Shown here: positions 5,681-13,351 of the stretch, piece after piece
Layout of the letters: each line of letters opens with the position of its first letter
Position numbering within the stretch: position 1 is the first letter of the stretch
Source: a virus
IMG/VR virus record: IMGVR_UViG_3300036846_000622
Location: 1 to 44,963 of that record
Length of the DNA stretch: 44,963 nt
Direction: 5' to 3' (one strand)
Translations under genes and position numbers: made by a program
The notes under the pieces: generated by a model
Told to the model about the DNA's origin: nothing
Seen by the model: the letters and a program-made list of their open reading frames with translations, nothing else
Database searches by the model: none

Positions 5681-6138
5681 TAGGAAACCTCATGAAAAAT
5701 CCTGAACTGCGGCCATTGAAAACTCGCCGCTTGCTCGCGATCCCCGCTATCTCCGCGATCGTCGCGCCCCCAATTTTCAACGATTGAATGCTCGAGCGTC
5801 ACATCAAGATATGCGATTGTGCCGCAACCAAACCGCACCACAATCAGCACCGGCACACGAACGATTGAGTGAAGCGTCTGCAATTCAACAACCTTGCGCC
5901 GTCCGATTCTAAAAAATGGGCACTCACCAAAGGCGTATGTGCTGGTCTTGATTTCAAAAAATGCGACGACGTTCCCGCGATATAACAGCCGGTCAACACG
6001 CGATTTTTCTAAGTCGTTTGGATCTGATCCGATCTTTAACTCGTTGGCATGGGCCCAGGTCGCAAAAGCACTAGCAACTTCTTGCTCCGCAACAGCATGT
6101 TGTTCCGTCCGATAAGTCTGCCGAGGTAACGCACTCAC
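5680..6138 (-). CDS. PD-(D/E)XK-like nuclease
   Basis: 152 residues from a GTG start (6138) that overlaps the upstream stop (GTGA) and has AGGGA upstream. The core VDRLLYRGNVVAFFEIKTS (about residues 48-66) has the spaced Asp and E-x-K of the PD-(D/E)XK nuclease fold. Could process recombination or replication intermediates or attack host DNA. It directly follows a VRR-NUC nuclease. Confidence 0.65.
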   Translation of the reverse strand: MSALPRQTYRTEQHAVAEQEVASAFATWAHANELKIGSDPNDLEKSRVDRLLYRGNVVAFFEIKTSTYAFGECPFFRIGRRKVVELQTLHSIVRVPVLIVVRFGCGTIAYLDVTLEHSIVENWGRDDRGDSGDREQAASFQWPQFRIFHEVS

Positions 6139-6533
6139 GACACTTTCCCTCGCAGCAAGTTGAGGTGTTCCAAGACGGCGAGCGCCTTATCCAATCCGTA
6201 GACGACGCAAGCAAACCCGCCGGCAGCATTCACCTCATCGACGAACTTGAGTTGATCCTCAGTCGGCCGGCCATCGGCAGCCTTGAGCTCGACCGCATGG
6301 AATATCCCGAGCGGTCCAAACCCGCAGCGCGGACACGTTGAAGGTTTCACCGCGCAGATGTCAGAGACGCCGGCACGCACGCCCAGGCCTTTGAGGATCG
6401 AAGCCTCGATAGGTCGCCGCGCGCCACCGTTAGGGGAATGCCACGGGATAACGCCCGGTGCTCCCCGGATCTTGAAGTGCTGAAAAACCGCCCGCTGGAT
6501 CTGATCCTCAGGACGCGCCCGCCGTCGCCTCAT
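6135..6533 (-). CDS. VRR-NUC domain nuclease
   Basis: 132 residues. Pattern: Q-x-A-V-x-Q-H near residues 13-20, GVRAGVSDICAV (about 50-62), a CPRC insertion (68-71) and HAVELKAADGRPTEDQ (79-94) with the E-x-K. This is the virus-type replication-repair nuclease (VRR-NUC), a PD-(D/E)XK branch acting on DNA junctions. The usual PD is SD here. GTGA overlap with the next nuclease. Confidence 0.8.
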   Translation of the reverse strand: MRRRRARPEDQIQRAVFQHFKIRGAPGVIPWHSPNGGARRPIEASILKGLGVRAGVSDICAVKPSTCPRCGFGPLGIFHAVELKAADGRPTEDQLKFVDEVNAAGGFACVVYGLDKALAVLEHLNLLRGKVS

Positions 6534-6891
6534 GATCTGATCCGAAATCGCGTGCTAACGAGGCTTCTCCGAGCGGCGTATCGCGCAGCGCACCAAGCAA
6601 ACCGCAAGCATGGGCATAGCTATCGACGGTGTGCTCGAAACGCTGTTTGTCCTCGATCTTGTCGCGCCGTCGCATTTCGTCAAAGGCTTTCATATCGAAG
6701 CCTTTCTCGCGCATCTCGCCGCGCATCTCGGCGCGCTCGAAACTAATCTCGGCGCGTTGCTCATCAAAATGATTGTGCGCCAGCATGTACGAGCGCAACT
6801 GTGTTGCTTCGCTTTTGTTGAGCGCGCTGTTGTGTCCGATCTTAGCTTCCTCTATCGCATCAAGTAGAGGCTCGCGTTTGCGTCTCGCCAT
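6508..6891 (-). CDS. GapR/DUF2312-like DNA-binding protein
   Basis: 127 residues. An IGHNS motif (residues 18-22) comes before a coiled-coil stretch and GFDMKAFDEMRRRDK (about 64-78). This resembles the DUF2312/GapR family of alphaproteobacteria, whose members bind AT-rich or overtwisted DNA, and phage relatives. Good AAAGG ribosome site. It overlaps both neighbours. Family call is from motif memory. Confidence 0.6.
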   Translation of the reverse strand: MARRKREPLLDAIEEAKIGHNSALNKSEATQLRSYMLAHNHFDEQRAEISFERAEMRGEMREKGFDMKAFDEMRRRDKIEDKQRFEHTVDSYAHACGLLGALRDTPLGEASLARDFGSDHEATAGAS

Positions 6892-7105
6892 TTGATTTAA
6901 CCTTTCGTTGTTTGACCCCGAGGAGCTCCGCGACGGAGATCCCCGTTAGATTGGCAAGCCGGCGCAAAATTTTACCGCGCGGGAAACGGTCGCGGCTTTC
7001 CCACCGCGATACCGTTGCCTCTTTGACCCCGATTTTCTTGGCGAGCTCGAGTTGAGAGAGATCGTTGCGCTCGCGCCAAATTCTAAGGGGATGTCTCGCC
7101 GGCAT
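6860..7105 (-). CDS. Cro-like HTH regulator
   Basis: 81 residues. Classic HTH_3 domain (about 5-62): LSQLELAKKIGVKEATVSRW, then ...ELLGV. Divergent from the regulator at 7272 and first gene of the leftward operon, the position of Cro in lambda-like switches. The half-conserved operator at 7142-7156 lies between its start and a possible -35 (TTGACG, 7163-7158). Confidence 0.85.
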   Translation of the reverse strand: MPARHPLRIWRERNDLSQLELAKKIGVKEATVSRWESRDRFPRGKILRRLANLTGISVAELLGVKQRKVKSNGETQTRAST

Positions 7106-7271
7106 GTTGTGCTCTGCGGTTTGAGTGCCGACGATCTTGGATTACCGAAACGGAGAGCGTCAAATTTGCCGGCCATGCGACAAAAAACTTGGGGTCTATA
7201 CCTTTTGATGTAGGTCAAACGCCCCCGCCGCATGATACAGTTACCCATTCGGTAATGCTGCGAGGGTCAAA
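7106..7271. promoter_or_regulatory. Divergent lysogeny control region
   Basis: 166 bp between the two HTH regulator genes. It holds a full TTACC-N5-GGTAA palindrome (7241-7255), a near copy TTACC-GAAAC-GGAGA (7142-7156), the 9-bp inverted pair ATTACCGAA (7141-7149) / TTCGGTAAT (7248-7256), and a TTGA-N6-TCAA palindrome (7205-7218) like an FNR/FixK box. Promoter hexamers are weak and not assigned. Confidence 0.65.
7241..7255. promoter_or_regulatory. Operator-like palindrome TTACC-N5-GGTAA
   Basis: TTACC-CATTC-GGTAA, 16 bp before the ATG of the CI-like gene, so it lies in or near its leader and could serve autoregulation. Identical half sites and spacing to 755-769. Confidence 0.6.
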
Positions 7272-7655
7272 ATGGCACGCACGGGCAAGGCGTTGGCACG
7301 GACTCGCATATCTGTTGCACCAGCGAATGAAACGCCGATTTATCGCCTCTATATTGACGAACACCTGAAAGCAAAGGGTTGGACTGACGCCGAGGCCGCC
7401 GATATTTTCGGCGTTGCCTATGCCACAATGTACCGATGGCGCAAGATGCAACGCCAGCTAGACGCGGAGAAAATCGCGCGATTTGCGGAGGTTATGGGCA
7501 TTAGACCCGAGGAGCTTTGGGCGCCGCCGGTCGAGAAGAAACCTTACCATATCGTCAACATGCTCGAGGCCTTGGACGACGATTCCAAAATCTTAGTCAT
7601 CAAACTAATTCAGCAGCTTTATACGATTAACGCATTGAAAAAAGGGCAAAAATAG
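7272..7655 (+). CDS. CI-like HTH regulator
   Basis: 127 residues. HTH domain at about 22-80, with EAADIFGVAYATMYRWRKMQ as turn and recognition helix, then PEELWAPP. The C-terminal tail (about 88-120) is a short helix, LEALDDDSKILVIKLIQQLY, probably for oligomerisation. There is no S24 peptidase domain, so induction would not use RecA-driven self-cleavage. Divergent from the Cro-like gene; likely lysogeny repressor. Confidence 0.75.
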   Translation: MARTGKALARTRISVAPANETPIYRLYIDEHLKAKGWTDAEAADIFGVAYATMYRWRKMQRQLDAEKIARFAEVMGIRPEELWAPPVEKKPYHIVNMLEALDDDSKILVIKLIQQLYTINALKKGQK

Positions 7656-7801
7656 CGGTGATTAAGTTGACATAGTTTTTGCCTATACCTACCTACCGCT
7701 ACGTGGTTATACACAGCTATATTTGACGTATCGGAAAGGCCCTATTAGGCTCAATAGGAGCCTTAAACACCCTGTTAGTACCGCGTTTCCGGTGACCGCA
7801 T
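7656..7801. promoter_or_regulatory. Leader region before recombination operon
   Basis: 146 bp with no gene. Contains a TTGACA hexamer (7668-7673), a DnaA-box consensus TTATACACA (7707-7715), and two mutually exclusive hairpins: CCTATT/AATAGG (7741-7758) and AGGCTC/GAGCCT (7747-7763). It ends with GGTGA before ATG 7802. Confidence 0.5.
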
Positions 7802-7990
7802 ATGGCGGATCCGTGTTCTGATACCCCTCTAGAAATTTTGGCGCGCATTGCCGCGCGACTTGCTGCAATACAAGTCGATCTGACGGTGTTGCATCAAAAG
7901 ACACAGCAAGAAATCCAACAACTAGAAAATACCTCAGGCCCGAGGGAGCGACACAATGGGAACGATGACCCGTGTAGGGTTTTATCGTGA
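7802..7990 (+). CDS. Small helical protein, unknown (62 aa)
   Basis: 62 residues with an amphipathic helix (about 8-45: LEILARIAARLAAIQVDLTV ... QQEIQQLEN). GGTGA lies just before the ATG. Its 3' end overlaps the exonuclease gene by 35 bp in another frame. Possibly an accessory of the recombination genes; unconfirmed. Confidence 0.5.
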   Translation: MADPCSDTPLEILARIAARLAAIQVDLTVLHQKTQQEIQQLENTSGPRERHNGNDDPCRVLS

Positions 7991-8891
7991 CATCGACCCC
8001 GAAACTTACCACGCGGATCCCGCCCCACTGCCCTCTCTATCGCAGGGCATCGCAAAGCTACTGATCCACAACTCGCCCCTGCACGCTTGGACTTGCCACC
8101 CGCGCCTCAACCCGGACTTCCTGCCCGACTCTGATAAGAAATTCGATCTTGGCAATGCCGCGCACAAACTACTCATCGGCGCCGGCAAGAATATCGCGGT
8201 GCTCGAGTTTGAGGACTACCGCACCAACAAAGCCAAAGACGCTCGAGACGCCGCGATAGCAGAAGGCAAGACCCCTATCCTTGGGCATCAATACGCTCGA
8301 GCAAACCGCATGGTCGAAGCGGGACGCGAGCAGATCGCAATCCGCTATGAGAACCTCCACCGCGCCAGAATTTTCGATCCCGATATAGGTGCCGGCGAGG
8401 TGGTCATGTTGTGGAAGGACGGCGAGACTTGGGCGCGCCAAATGCTCGATTGGCTCTCGGACGATCACCTGATTTATGCCGATTACAAGACCACAGCGGA
8501 ATCGGCCGCGCCGCACACACTCGGCCGAAAGATGTCCACCGATGGATGGCATATCCAAGCCGCGATGGCCGAACGTGGATTGAACATCTTGGACGCAAGC
8601 TTACCGTCACGCCATTACTTCTTTGTCGTTCAGGAAATCGAGGCCCCCTATGCTTTATCAATCGCGGAGCTCGATGAGAACGCGCTTGTTCTAGGCCGCA
8701 AGCAGCTTGCCTATGCTTTCGCACTTTGGGAGGCGTGTCAGAAGAACAATCTTTGGCCGGGGTATCCGCTCGATACGGTCTATCCGGTCATCCCGCCCTG
8801 GTTTGAATCCGAATGGCTTAGTCGCGAGATCCATTTTGCGGCAAGCAATCGCATCAGCGGTAACGGCGGCATGGTGACAGAGTTAGGGTGA
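7956..8891 (+). CDS. RecE-like PD-(D/E)XK exonuclease
   Basis: 311 residues. The N-terminus (YHADPAPLPSLSQGIAKLLI, about 18-37) and GNAAHKLL (66-73) are typical of the phage exodeoxyribonuclease VIII-like family. Active-site pattern: E148, D164, then D176-x-K178 in ADYKT. Expected to degrade one strand of duplex ends for single-strand annealing. GAGGGAG ribosome site; a second ATG is at 7965. GTGA overlap with the next gene. Confidence 0.85.
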   Translation: MGTMTRVGFYRDIDPETYHADPAPLPSLSQGIAKLLIHNSPLHAWTCHPRLNPDFLPDSDKKFDLGNAAHKLLIGAGKNIAVLEFEDYRTNKAKDARDAAIAEGKTPILGHQYARANRMVEAGREQIAIRYENLHRARIFDPDIGAGEVVMLWKDGETWARQMLDWLSDDHLIYADYKTTAESAAPHTLGRKMSTDGWHIQAAMAERGLNILDASLPSRHYFFVVQEIEAPYALSIAELDENALVLGRKQLAYAFALWEACQKNNLWPGYPLDTVYPVIPPWFESEWLSREIHFAASNRISGNGGMVTELG

Positions 8892-9712
8892 GCAAACTAA
8901 ATTTCAGTCGCAGATTTAACAACAGCGCGGTAAGTGCCGGCTATCACCGCGTTATGCGATTCGATACGCCGCCGGAATGGGTCAATCAATCCGACGAAAC
9001 CCGCATGTGGGCGCAAGCCGAGACGCACGGAAAGAAAACAACGAAAGTTGATATGCCGGCATTCTCATTCACCGAAAAAAAACTCACACCGAAAGCCGCT
9101 CGAGATACAGCAGAGCAGCAATTTATTGACAGTGTTACGCAAGCGATGAAAACGATTGAATTTGCCTTTAATCAAGTTAACTCTGTTCCTCACCCAACAA
9201 TGGCCTATCAAAGTCGGTTCAGACACAAAGACCTGATTGACCTATTAGGGCGCGTCTGCCGTTGTTTCAATCCGGCAATCCCGTTCGCTTATAGCCCGCT
9301 GGTAGCCGTAGATAATCGCTGCAAGCCGCGTCTATCGCTCAGTGACGTTCACATTTGCGTAGAGTGTGGCGGCCCCGCGCGCATTCAGTATCAGAACGAA
9401 TGGTTTTGCGAAGATTGCACCCCGTTGCAATCGCCCTACAAGCAAACCGAACGGCGCCGCGAACTTGTGCGCGAGTTAGAAGATAAGGAAGCCGAAGCGC
9501 GCAAACTCAAAGACGCAATCGAAGCCGTTGCGGAAAAGCTGAAACCGCAGCCGGACCCGCCTCCAAAACCGAAGCCTGTGTACCAACCACATCCAAACCC
9601 CGAGGTGACGTTTCCCGCGATCACGACCTATCAAGACAGACTAAAGGCATATCACGACAAACTAAAAGAACAACAACCAAGCCCGGTCTTTAGGCCTAAG
9701 GAGCACCAATGA
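8888..9712 (+). CDS. Zinc-ribbon coiled-coil protein, unknown
   Basis: 274 residues from a GTG that overlaps the exonuclease stop. The central part (about 95-150) is unrecognised. A zinc ribbon has CVECGG and CEDC (about 156-178). A charged coiled coil follows (about 187-220), then a Pro/Lys-rich segment. Located between exonuclease and ATPase, so likely part of the recombination or replication module. Confidence 0.65.
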   Translation: MSKLNFSRRFNNSAVSAGYHRVMRFDTPPEWVNQSDETRMWAQAETHGKKTTKVDMPAFSFTEKKLTPKAARDTAEQQFIDSVTQAMKTIEFAFNQVNSVPHPTMAYQSRFRHKDLIDLLGRVCRCFNPAIPFAYSPLVAVDNRCKPRLSLSDVHICVECGGPARIQYQNEWFCEDCTPLQSPYKQTERRRELVRELEDKEAEARKLKDAIEAVAEKLKPQPDPPPKPKPVYQPHPNPEVTFPAITTYQDRLKAYHDKLKEQQPSPVFRPKEHQ

Positions 9713-9945
9713 AAGACACGGCTGATATTCGCGAGCGAATGCTGCGCATCTGGAAACTTGTAGACGAGAAAAAAATCTCAGCATCCGAAGCCCGCTTACA
9801 TATTGCGCTCGCCAGGACGGTGCTCGAGACGCTCAAAGTTGAAATTGCGGCCGCACATCTAAATCAAACCAATCTGCCGAGCGTTTCTATTGGCCGAGTC
9901 ATACAAATGAGAAAGCAACATGGAGTTTCGGCAAGCTTCTCGTAA
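9709..9945 (+). CDS. Small helical protein, unknown (78 aa)
   Basis: 78 residues, largely two helices (RERMLRIWKLVDEKKISASE; TVLETLKVEIAAAHL). ATGA overlap with the upstream gene, 26-bp overlap with the ATPase gene. No family recognised; probably co-translated with the recombination genes. Confidence 0.65.
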   Translation: MKDTADIRERMLRIWKLVDEKKISASEARLHIALARTVLETLKVEIAAAHLNQTNLPSVSIGRVIQMRKQHGVSASFS

Positions 9946-10846
9946 GTCAGCGAAGCCGCTTGTCGGTTTGTACGGTGAATCAGGTACCGGCAAAACCTAT
10001 AGCGCATTGCTGTTGGCGCGTGGTTTTGTCGGGCCCGCCGGCACAATCGGAATGATCGAAACCGAAAGCGGACGCGGCGAGGCCTACGCCGACTTGATCC
10101 CTGGCAGCTATTACGTCTTACCAATTCGGGAACCGTTCTCGCCGCAAGTCTATGGTGAGGCGATTGCACTTGCAGAACAGATGGAGCTCGACGCACTCAT
10201 AATCGACAGCGCGAGCCACGAATGGGAAGGCGCGGGCGGCGTGCTTTCGATGGCCGCAGCCAACCAAGCAAAGGGTGTGAAGGGCGTTCTCGTTTGGCAA
10301 CAACCGAAGATCGCGCACCAAACTAATTTCATGCTGCGCCTAATGCAGACACCTATCTCGTTAGTGATTGTCTGTATGCGCGCCAAGTATCCGATGGAGC
10401 AGAGTAAGAAGCCGAGCGGCGAAGCCGAATGGACGCGATCACAAAGACTCGAGCCGAAGCAGAGCGAGGATATTCTGTACGAGATTTTTTGCCACGGATG
10501 GATCGATCACTCGCACGCTTTTCACGCAACAAAATACACGCGACCGGACCTCGCCAACGTCATCATTGACGGAGAAGCAATCACGCTCGAGACCGGAGCT
10601 CGCCTCGCAGCTTGGGCATCCGGCGAGACTATAGCGAAGCCAGCCGGACAGCAGATCCCTAGTGCAGAGGATTACATCGCAAAATGGGACCACATCATCG
10701 CCGCCGCCACACGCGGCGCCGACCTTCATCCGTGGAACGCGGAGAAGGCTATTCGCAATCAGATCCTATGGGCGAATCCGGAACAGCGGGAAGCACTTAC
10801 AAATCGCGTGGCGAGAGCGGCGAAAGACCTAGAGACCTCCGCGTAA
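9920..10846 (+). CDS. RecA-fold AAA ATPase (recombination)
   Basis: 308 residues. Walker A GESGTGKT at 19-26 and Walker B-like LDALIIDSAS (about 90-99) in a RecA-like core; C-terminal helical part from about 230. Size and neighbours (RecE-like exonuclease, integrase) fit the AAA_24/Sak4-type phage ATPases, which act in single-strand annealing recombination. It could instead be a general phage ATPase. Start follows the previous gene's reading frame without a strong ribosome site. Confidence 0.75.
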   Translation: MEFRQASRKSAKPLVGLYGESGTGKTYSALLLARGFVGPAGTIGMIETESGRGEAYADLIPGSYYVLPIREPFSPQVYGEAIALAEQMELDALIIDSASHEWEGAGGVLSMAAANQAKGVKGVLVWQQPKIAHQTNFMLRLMQTPISLVIVCMRAKYPMEQSKKPSGEAEWTRSQRLEPKQSEDILYEIFCHGWIDHSHAFHATKYTRPDLANVIIDGEAITLETGARLAAWASGETIAKPAGQQIPSAEDYIAKWDHIIAAATRGADLHPWNAEKAIRNQILWANPEQREALTNRVARAAKDLETSA

Positions 10847-10857
10847 CGCCGGATTTT

Positions 10858-11109
10858 ATGACCGCTGTGGAGCTCGCCAAGCATATATCGGTAACGCCAA
10901 AGACAATCCGACGATGGGCCCAAAAAGGTGAGATCCCGCCCGGTAAAATGATTGGCGGTAGAAGGCTATGGGAGTGGGAAATTGTCCGCTTGCATTTGTC
11001 ACAAACTCATACCAATATGGTAAGTCCCAATGATACCTTAACACAAACCGAGAGGATACGAAATGAAGCGCAGTCACACAGACGAGCCCAGGAGGGCCGT
11101 CATTCCTAA
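10858..11109 (+). CDS. Excisionase-like HTH protein
   Basis: 83 residues. Residues 1-45 form a MerR/HTH_17-like winged helix (VELAKHISVTPKTIRRWAQK ... GGRRLWEW), typical of phage excisionases and directionality factors. It overlaps the integrase start by 47 bp, the usual xis-int layout. An in-frame ATG at 10684 would lie inside the ATPase gene and is not preferred. Confidence 0.75.
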   Translation: MTAVELAKHISVTPKTIRRWAQKGEIPPGKMIGGRRLWEWEIVRLHLSQTHTNMVSPNDTLTQTERIRNEAQSHRRAQEGRHS

Positions 11110-12034
11110 TTCGTTTGCGGACCTGATGGACAAATTCAAAGCTAGTCCGCAGTTTCAGAAACTTAGGCCCAACACGCAACGCAAGTACGAATATATCCTT
11201 TGCCGAGCTCGAGCTCTGCGGAGCTTGGGCGACATGCCCATGCGCGAGGTTTGTTGTGAGCACGTCCAAGCATTTCTCGACGTGTTTGCTGATAAAGCCG
11301 CGCAGCAAACCAACGGCAAGGTTGTCATGCAATCCATGCAGCAATGGGCGATTCCGCGCGGCTATTTGAAAGTTCCGTTTACCATTGGCCTACAGGTTGA
11401 GAGATCGAAAGGCCATCGGCCGCCGTGGCTCGATCATCACGTTGAAACCGCAATCAAGCACGCGCGTCCGGACCTGGCGCGCTTTGTGGTGCTCGCAGCC
11501 TATACGGGCCAGCGCATTAGCGATCTTGTCAAAATGCGTTGGCGGCATGTTCGCACCGAACGCGGTTTCCGAGGCATTCAGGTTGTGCAGACCAAGACCG
11601 GCAAGGTGCTTTGGATTCCGTTAGTGGACGACTTGCTGCCCTATATCGACGCTTGGGAACACGAATATAAAAGCCAGCCCCGCGTTGACTTGAACAATGA
11701 TTTTATCGTGCTCAAGCGGGACGGTACGCCTTGGAACGAGCATCTTCTGACGGAGCATTGGAATCGGCATCGCAAGGTAAATCCCGCGCTCGCAGAACAT
11801 GAGGCGTTACAGCTTTCGTTTCATGGCTTGCGCGCCACTGCCGTTATTCGGCTGAAACAACTCAACGTCAGCACTGATCTCATTTGCAGCTTTGTCGGCA
11901 TGTCACGGCAGATCGTGAGTGTTTACACTGCAATGTCGGATCAAATCGAAAACTCTATCGCGGCTATGGAGGCAATGAACAGCAAACCAAAAACAGCGCA
12001 GATTGTGCCGCTGCACAGGATTGAGAAGGACTAG
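11063..12034 (+). CDS. int: Tyrosine integrase
   Basis: 323 residues. SAM-like core-binding domain (about 18-105) and catalytic domain. Visible catalytic residues: R151 (TGQRISDL), K178 (TKTGK), H254 and R257 (FHGLR), Y288 (VSVYTAM). The usual second His/Trp before Tyr (LGH in many relatives) is VGM here. Integrates phage DNA into the host chromosome. GAGAGGATACGAA precedes ATG 11063. The attachment site could not be located. Confidence 0.93.
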   Translation: MKRSHTDEPRRAVIPNSFADLMDKFKASPQFQKLRPNTQRKYEYILCRARALRSLGDMPMREVCCEHVQAFLDVFADKAAQQTNGKVVMQSMQQWAIPRGYLKVPFTIGLQVERSKGHRPPWLDHHVETAIKHARPDLARFVVLAAYTGQRISDLVKMRWRHVRTERGFRGIQVVQTKTGKVLWIPLVDDLLPYIDAWEHEYKSQPRVDLNNDFIVLKRDGTPWNEHLLTEHWNRHRKVNPALAEHEALQLSFHGLRATAVIRLKQLNVSTDLICSFVGMSRQIVSVYTAMSDQIENSIAAMEAMNSKPKTAQIVPLHRIEKD

Positions 12035-12087
12035 CTTCGCGTTGGGCAGCCCCCCCAAAAGGGCAAGCATCATCCCCAACGGAAGGG

Positions 12088-12134
12088 CCGGCGGCACGGG
12101 TCAGCACAATCCCCGTTGCCGCCGGTTTCATTTT
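12088..12134 (+). terminator. Terminator-like hairpin after integrase
   Basis: Stem CCGGCGGCACGGG (12088-12100) pairs with 12112-12125 with one bulged T, loop of 11 bases, followed by TTTCATTTT. Likely ends or weakens transcription from the integrase operon before the small-gene cluster. Confidence 0.65.
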
Positions 12135-12157
12135 CGGAGGGCGAAAGGAGAACAACT

Positions 12158-12541
12158 ATGTTTCGCATCGAATGCTTTTGCGATGACAAGCGTCTCGCGG
12201 AAATTCTGAATGCGCTGAACGGCAAGGCCTATCAGGTAAGCGCCATCCCGGTCGCCAATGCTCGCAAGGCCGCGGGCGGCGCCGTGCGCCAAATCAACGG
12301 CTCAACGACCGAGCTCCTGATGGCAGGCATTGCCAAGCGCAAGCTCAGGGACGTTGGCGCCCAGGACATGAAGGCGATCATGGTCGAAGCTGGATTCAAT
12401 GAGACATCCTATAGTCATCCACTGAAACAAGCGCAGGACATGGGCTTGCTCAAGCGGGTGCCCGCCAAGAATCAAAAATATACGCGCTATAAGGTCATTC
12501 CCAAGAAAGCCAAGAGTAAATCGAAAGGAGCCGCAGCATGA
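12158..12541 (+). CDS. Unknown protein with winged-helix-like C-terminus
   Basis: 127 residues from ATG 12158 behind a strong AAAGGAG. Residues about 45-115 (TELLMAGIAKRKLRDVGAQD ... LLKRVPAKNQKYTRYKV) have the helix-turn-helix-wing rhythm; the tail is Lys/Ser-rich. Possibly DNA-binding. First of seven tightly packed small genes after the integrase. Confidence 0.65.
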   Translation: MFRIECFCDDKRLAEILNALNGKAYQVSAIPVANARKAAGGAVRQINGSTTELLMAGIAKRKLRDVGAQDMKAIMVEAGFNETSYSHPLKQAQDMGLLKRVPAKNQKYTRYKVIPKKAKSKSKGAAA

Positions 12542-12822
12542 GCAGCTTGCGCCTCTATAAAAGTTATATGTTCCGCGACAAGGATCCGGCGATTGACGAG
12601 CTCCGCACCGTGATCCAACGCGCCAACAAACAGAACCGCCTCGATCACAAGGCGCTTGCACAGATCACCGAGGAGGGCGGGCCGACCGTTTCATGTATGC
12701 GCGCGTGGTTTTTCGGTGTGACCAAGCGGCCGACCAACGCCACGCTCGAGGCCGCCGGCCGCGCAATCGGCTATCAACGAGTGTGGGTCAAACGGAAAGC
12801 GAACGGCCATGACCGTGATTGA
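12538..12822 (+). CDS. HTH-like protein, unknown (94 aa)
   Basis: 94 residues. A helix-turn-helix-like stretch at about 30-80 (LDHKALAQITEEGGPTVSCM ... PTNATLEAAGRAIGY) suggests DNA binding, perhaps as a small regulator. ATGA overlap with the preceding gene; AAAGGAG upstream. Confidence 0.65.
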   Translation: MSSLRLYKSYMFRDKDPAIDELRTVIQRANKQNRLDHKALAQITEEGGPTVSCMRAWFFGVTKRPTNATLEAAGRAIGYQRVWVKRKANGHDRD

Positions 12823-13003
12823 AGAACAAAAAATTATGGATGTCAGCCTCGATCCGCGTTGGAAAGTGGGCAAGGTAAAGTTCGACGGAGCCGAGCATAT
12901 CTTCATCACCATGCAGCACCCGAAGCACATCAACGTCACTTGGCTGATACCGCGCGAACAAGCCGCAATGATGGGCAAGGCCCTAATAGATTTAGCGAAA
13001 TGA
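12809..13003 (+). CDS. Small protein, unknown (64 aa)
   Basis: 64 residues, mixed beta and helix (WKVGKVKFDGAEHIFITM), ending in a short helix. It overlaps the previous gene by 14 bp and the next by 4 (ATGA). Ribosome site weak at 12809; ATG 12836 is a possible start. No family recognised. Confidence 0.55.
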   Translation: MTVIEEQKIMDVSLDPRWKVGKVKFDGAEHIFITMQHPKHINVTWLIPREQAAMMGKALIDLAK

Positions 13004-13224
13004 GTAGCCTCGACGCGCAGATTGCCGAGGTAGAGCGCGAGATCAAATATCGCGAGAATGTCTATCCGCGTTGGGCGCGTGCCGGCAAGATACGGCAATC
13101 GGTTGCGGACATGCACCTCGAGCGTATGCGTGACGTGCTCAAGACCCTGACAGAGCTCCGCAAGATGCAAGACCTGGCCGAGAAACTCGCAAAGGAGAAT
13201 GGCAATGGAAACTCGGAGCGATGA
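13000..13224 (+). CDS. Small coiled-coil protein, unknown (74 aa)
   Basis: 74 residues, nearly all charged helix (MSSLDAQIAEVEREIKYREN; LTELRKMQDLAEKLAKEN). ATGA coupling to the upstream gene. Start chosen at 13000 because upstream in-frame codons lie inside the previous gene. Could be a small dimeric partner protein. Confidence 0.6.
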   Translation: MSSLDAQIAEVEREIKYRENVYPRWARAGKIRQSVADMHLERMRDVLKTLTELRKMQDLAEKLAKENGNGNSER

Positions 13225-13351
13225 GGAAATTATTGAGGAAATACTAAAGCAATTGAGGCCGTTAAAGGATGGCGTGACGGAGGAGCAGGCGAGAGCGGCG
13301 ATCCGGGCGACCATTGAGAAACAGCGGCAGCGCATAAAGGAGGCGTTCTGA
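13205..13351 (+). CDS. Small acidic helical protein (48 aa)
   Basis: 48 residues starting METRSDEEIIEEILKQLRPL, charged and helical. Strong AAAGGAG eight bases before ATG 13205. It overlaps the preceding gene by 20 bp and shares TGATG with the next. Function unknown. Confidence 0.6.
   Translation: METRSDEEIIEEILKQLRPLKDGVTEEQARAAIRATIEKQRQRIKEAF

Noticed and set aside
10118-10132. TTACC-AATTC-GGGAA as a further operator
   Set aside because: Nine of ten positions match but it lies inside the ATPase coding region and may be chance.
12035-12087. attP core next to the integrase
   Set aside because: No tRNA 3' end or clear core-type repeat could be seen; needs the bacterial junction.
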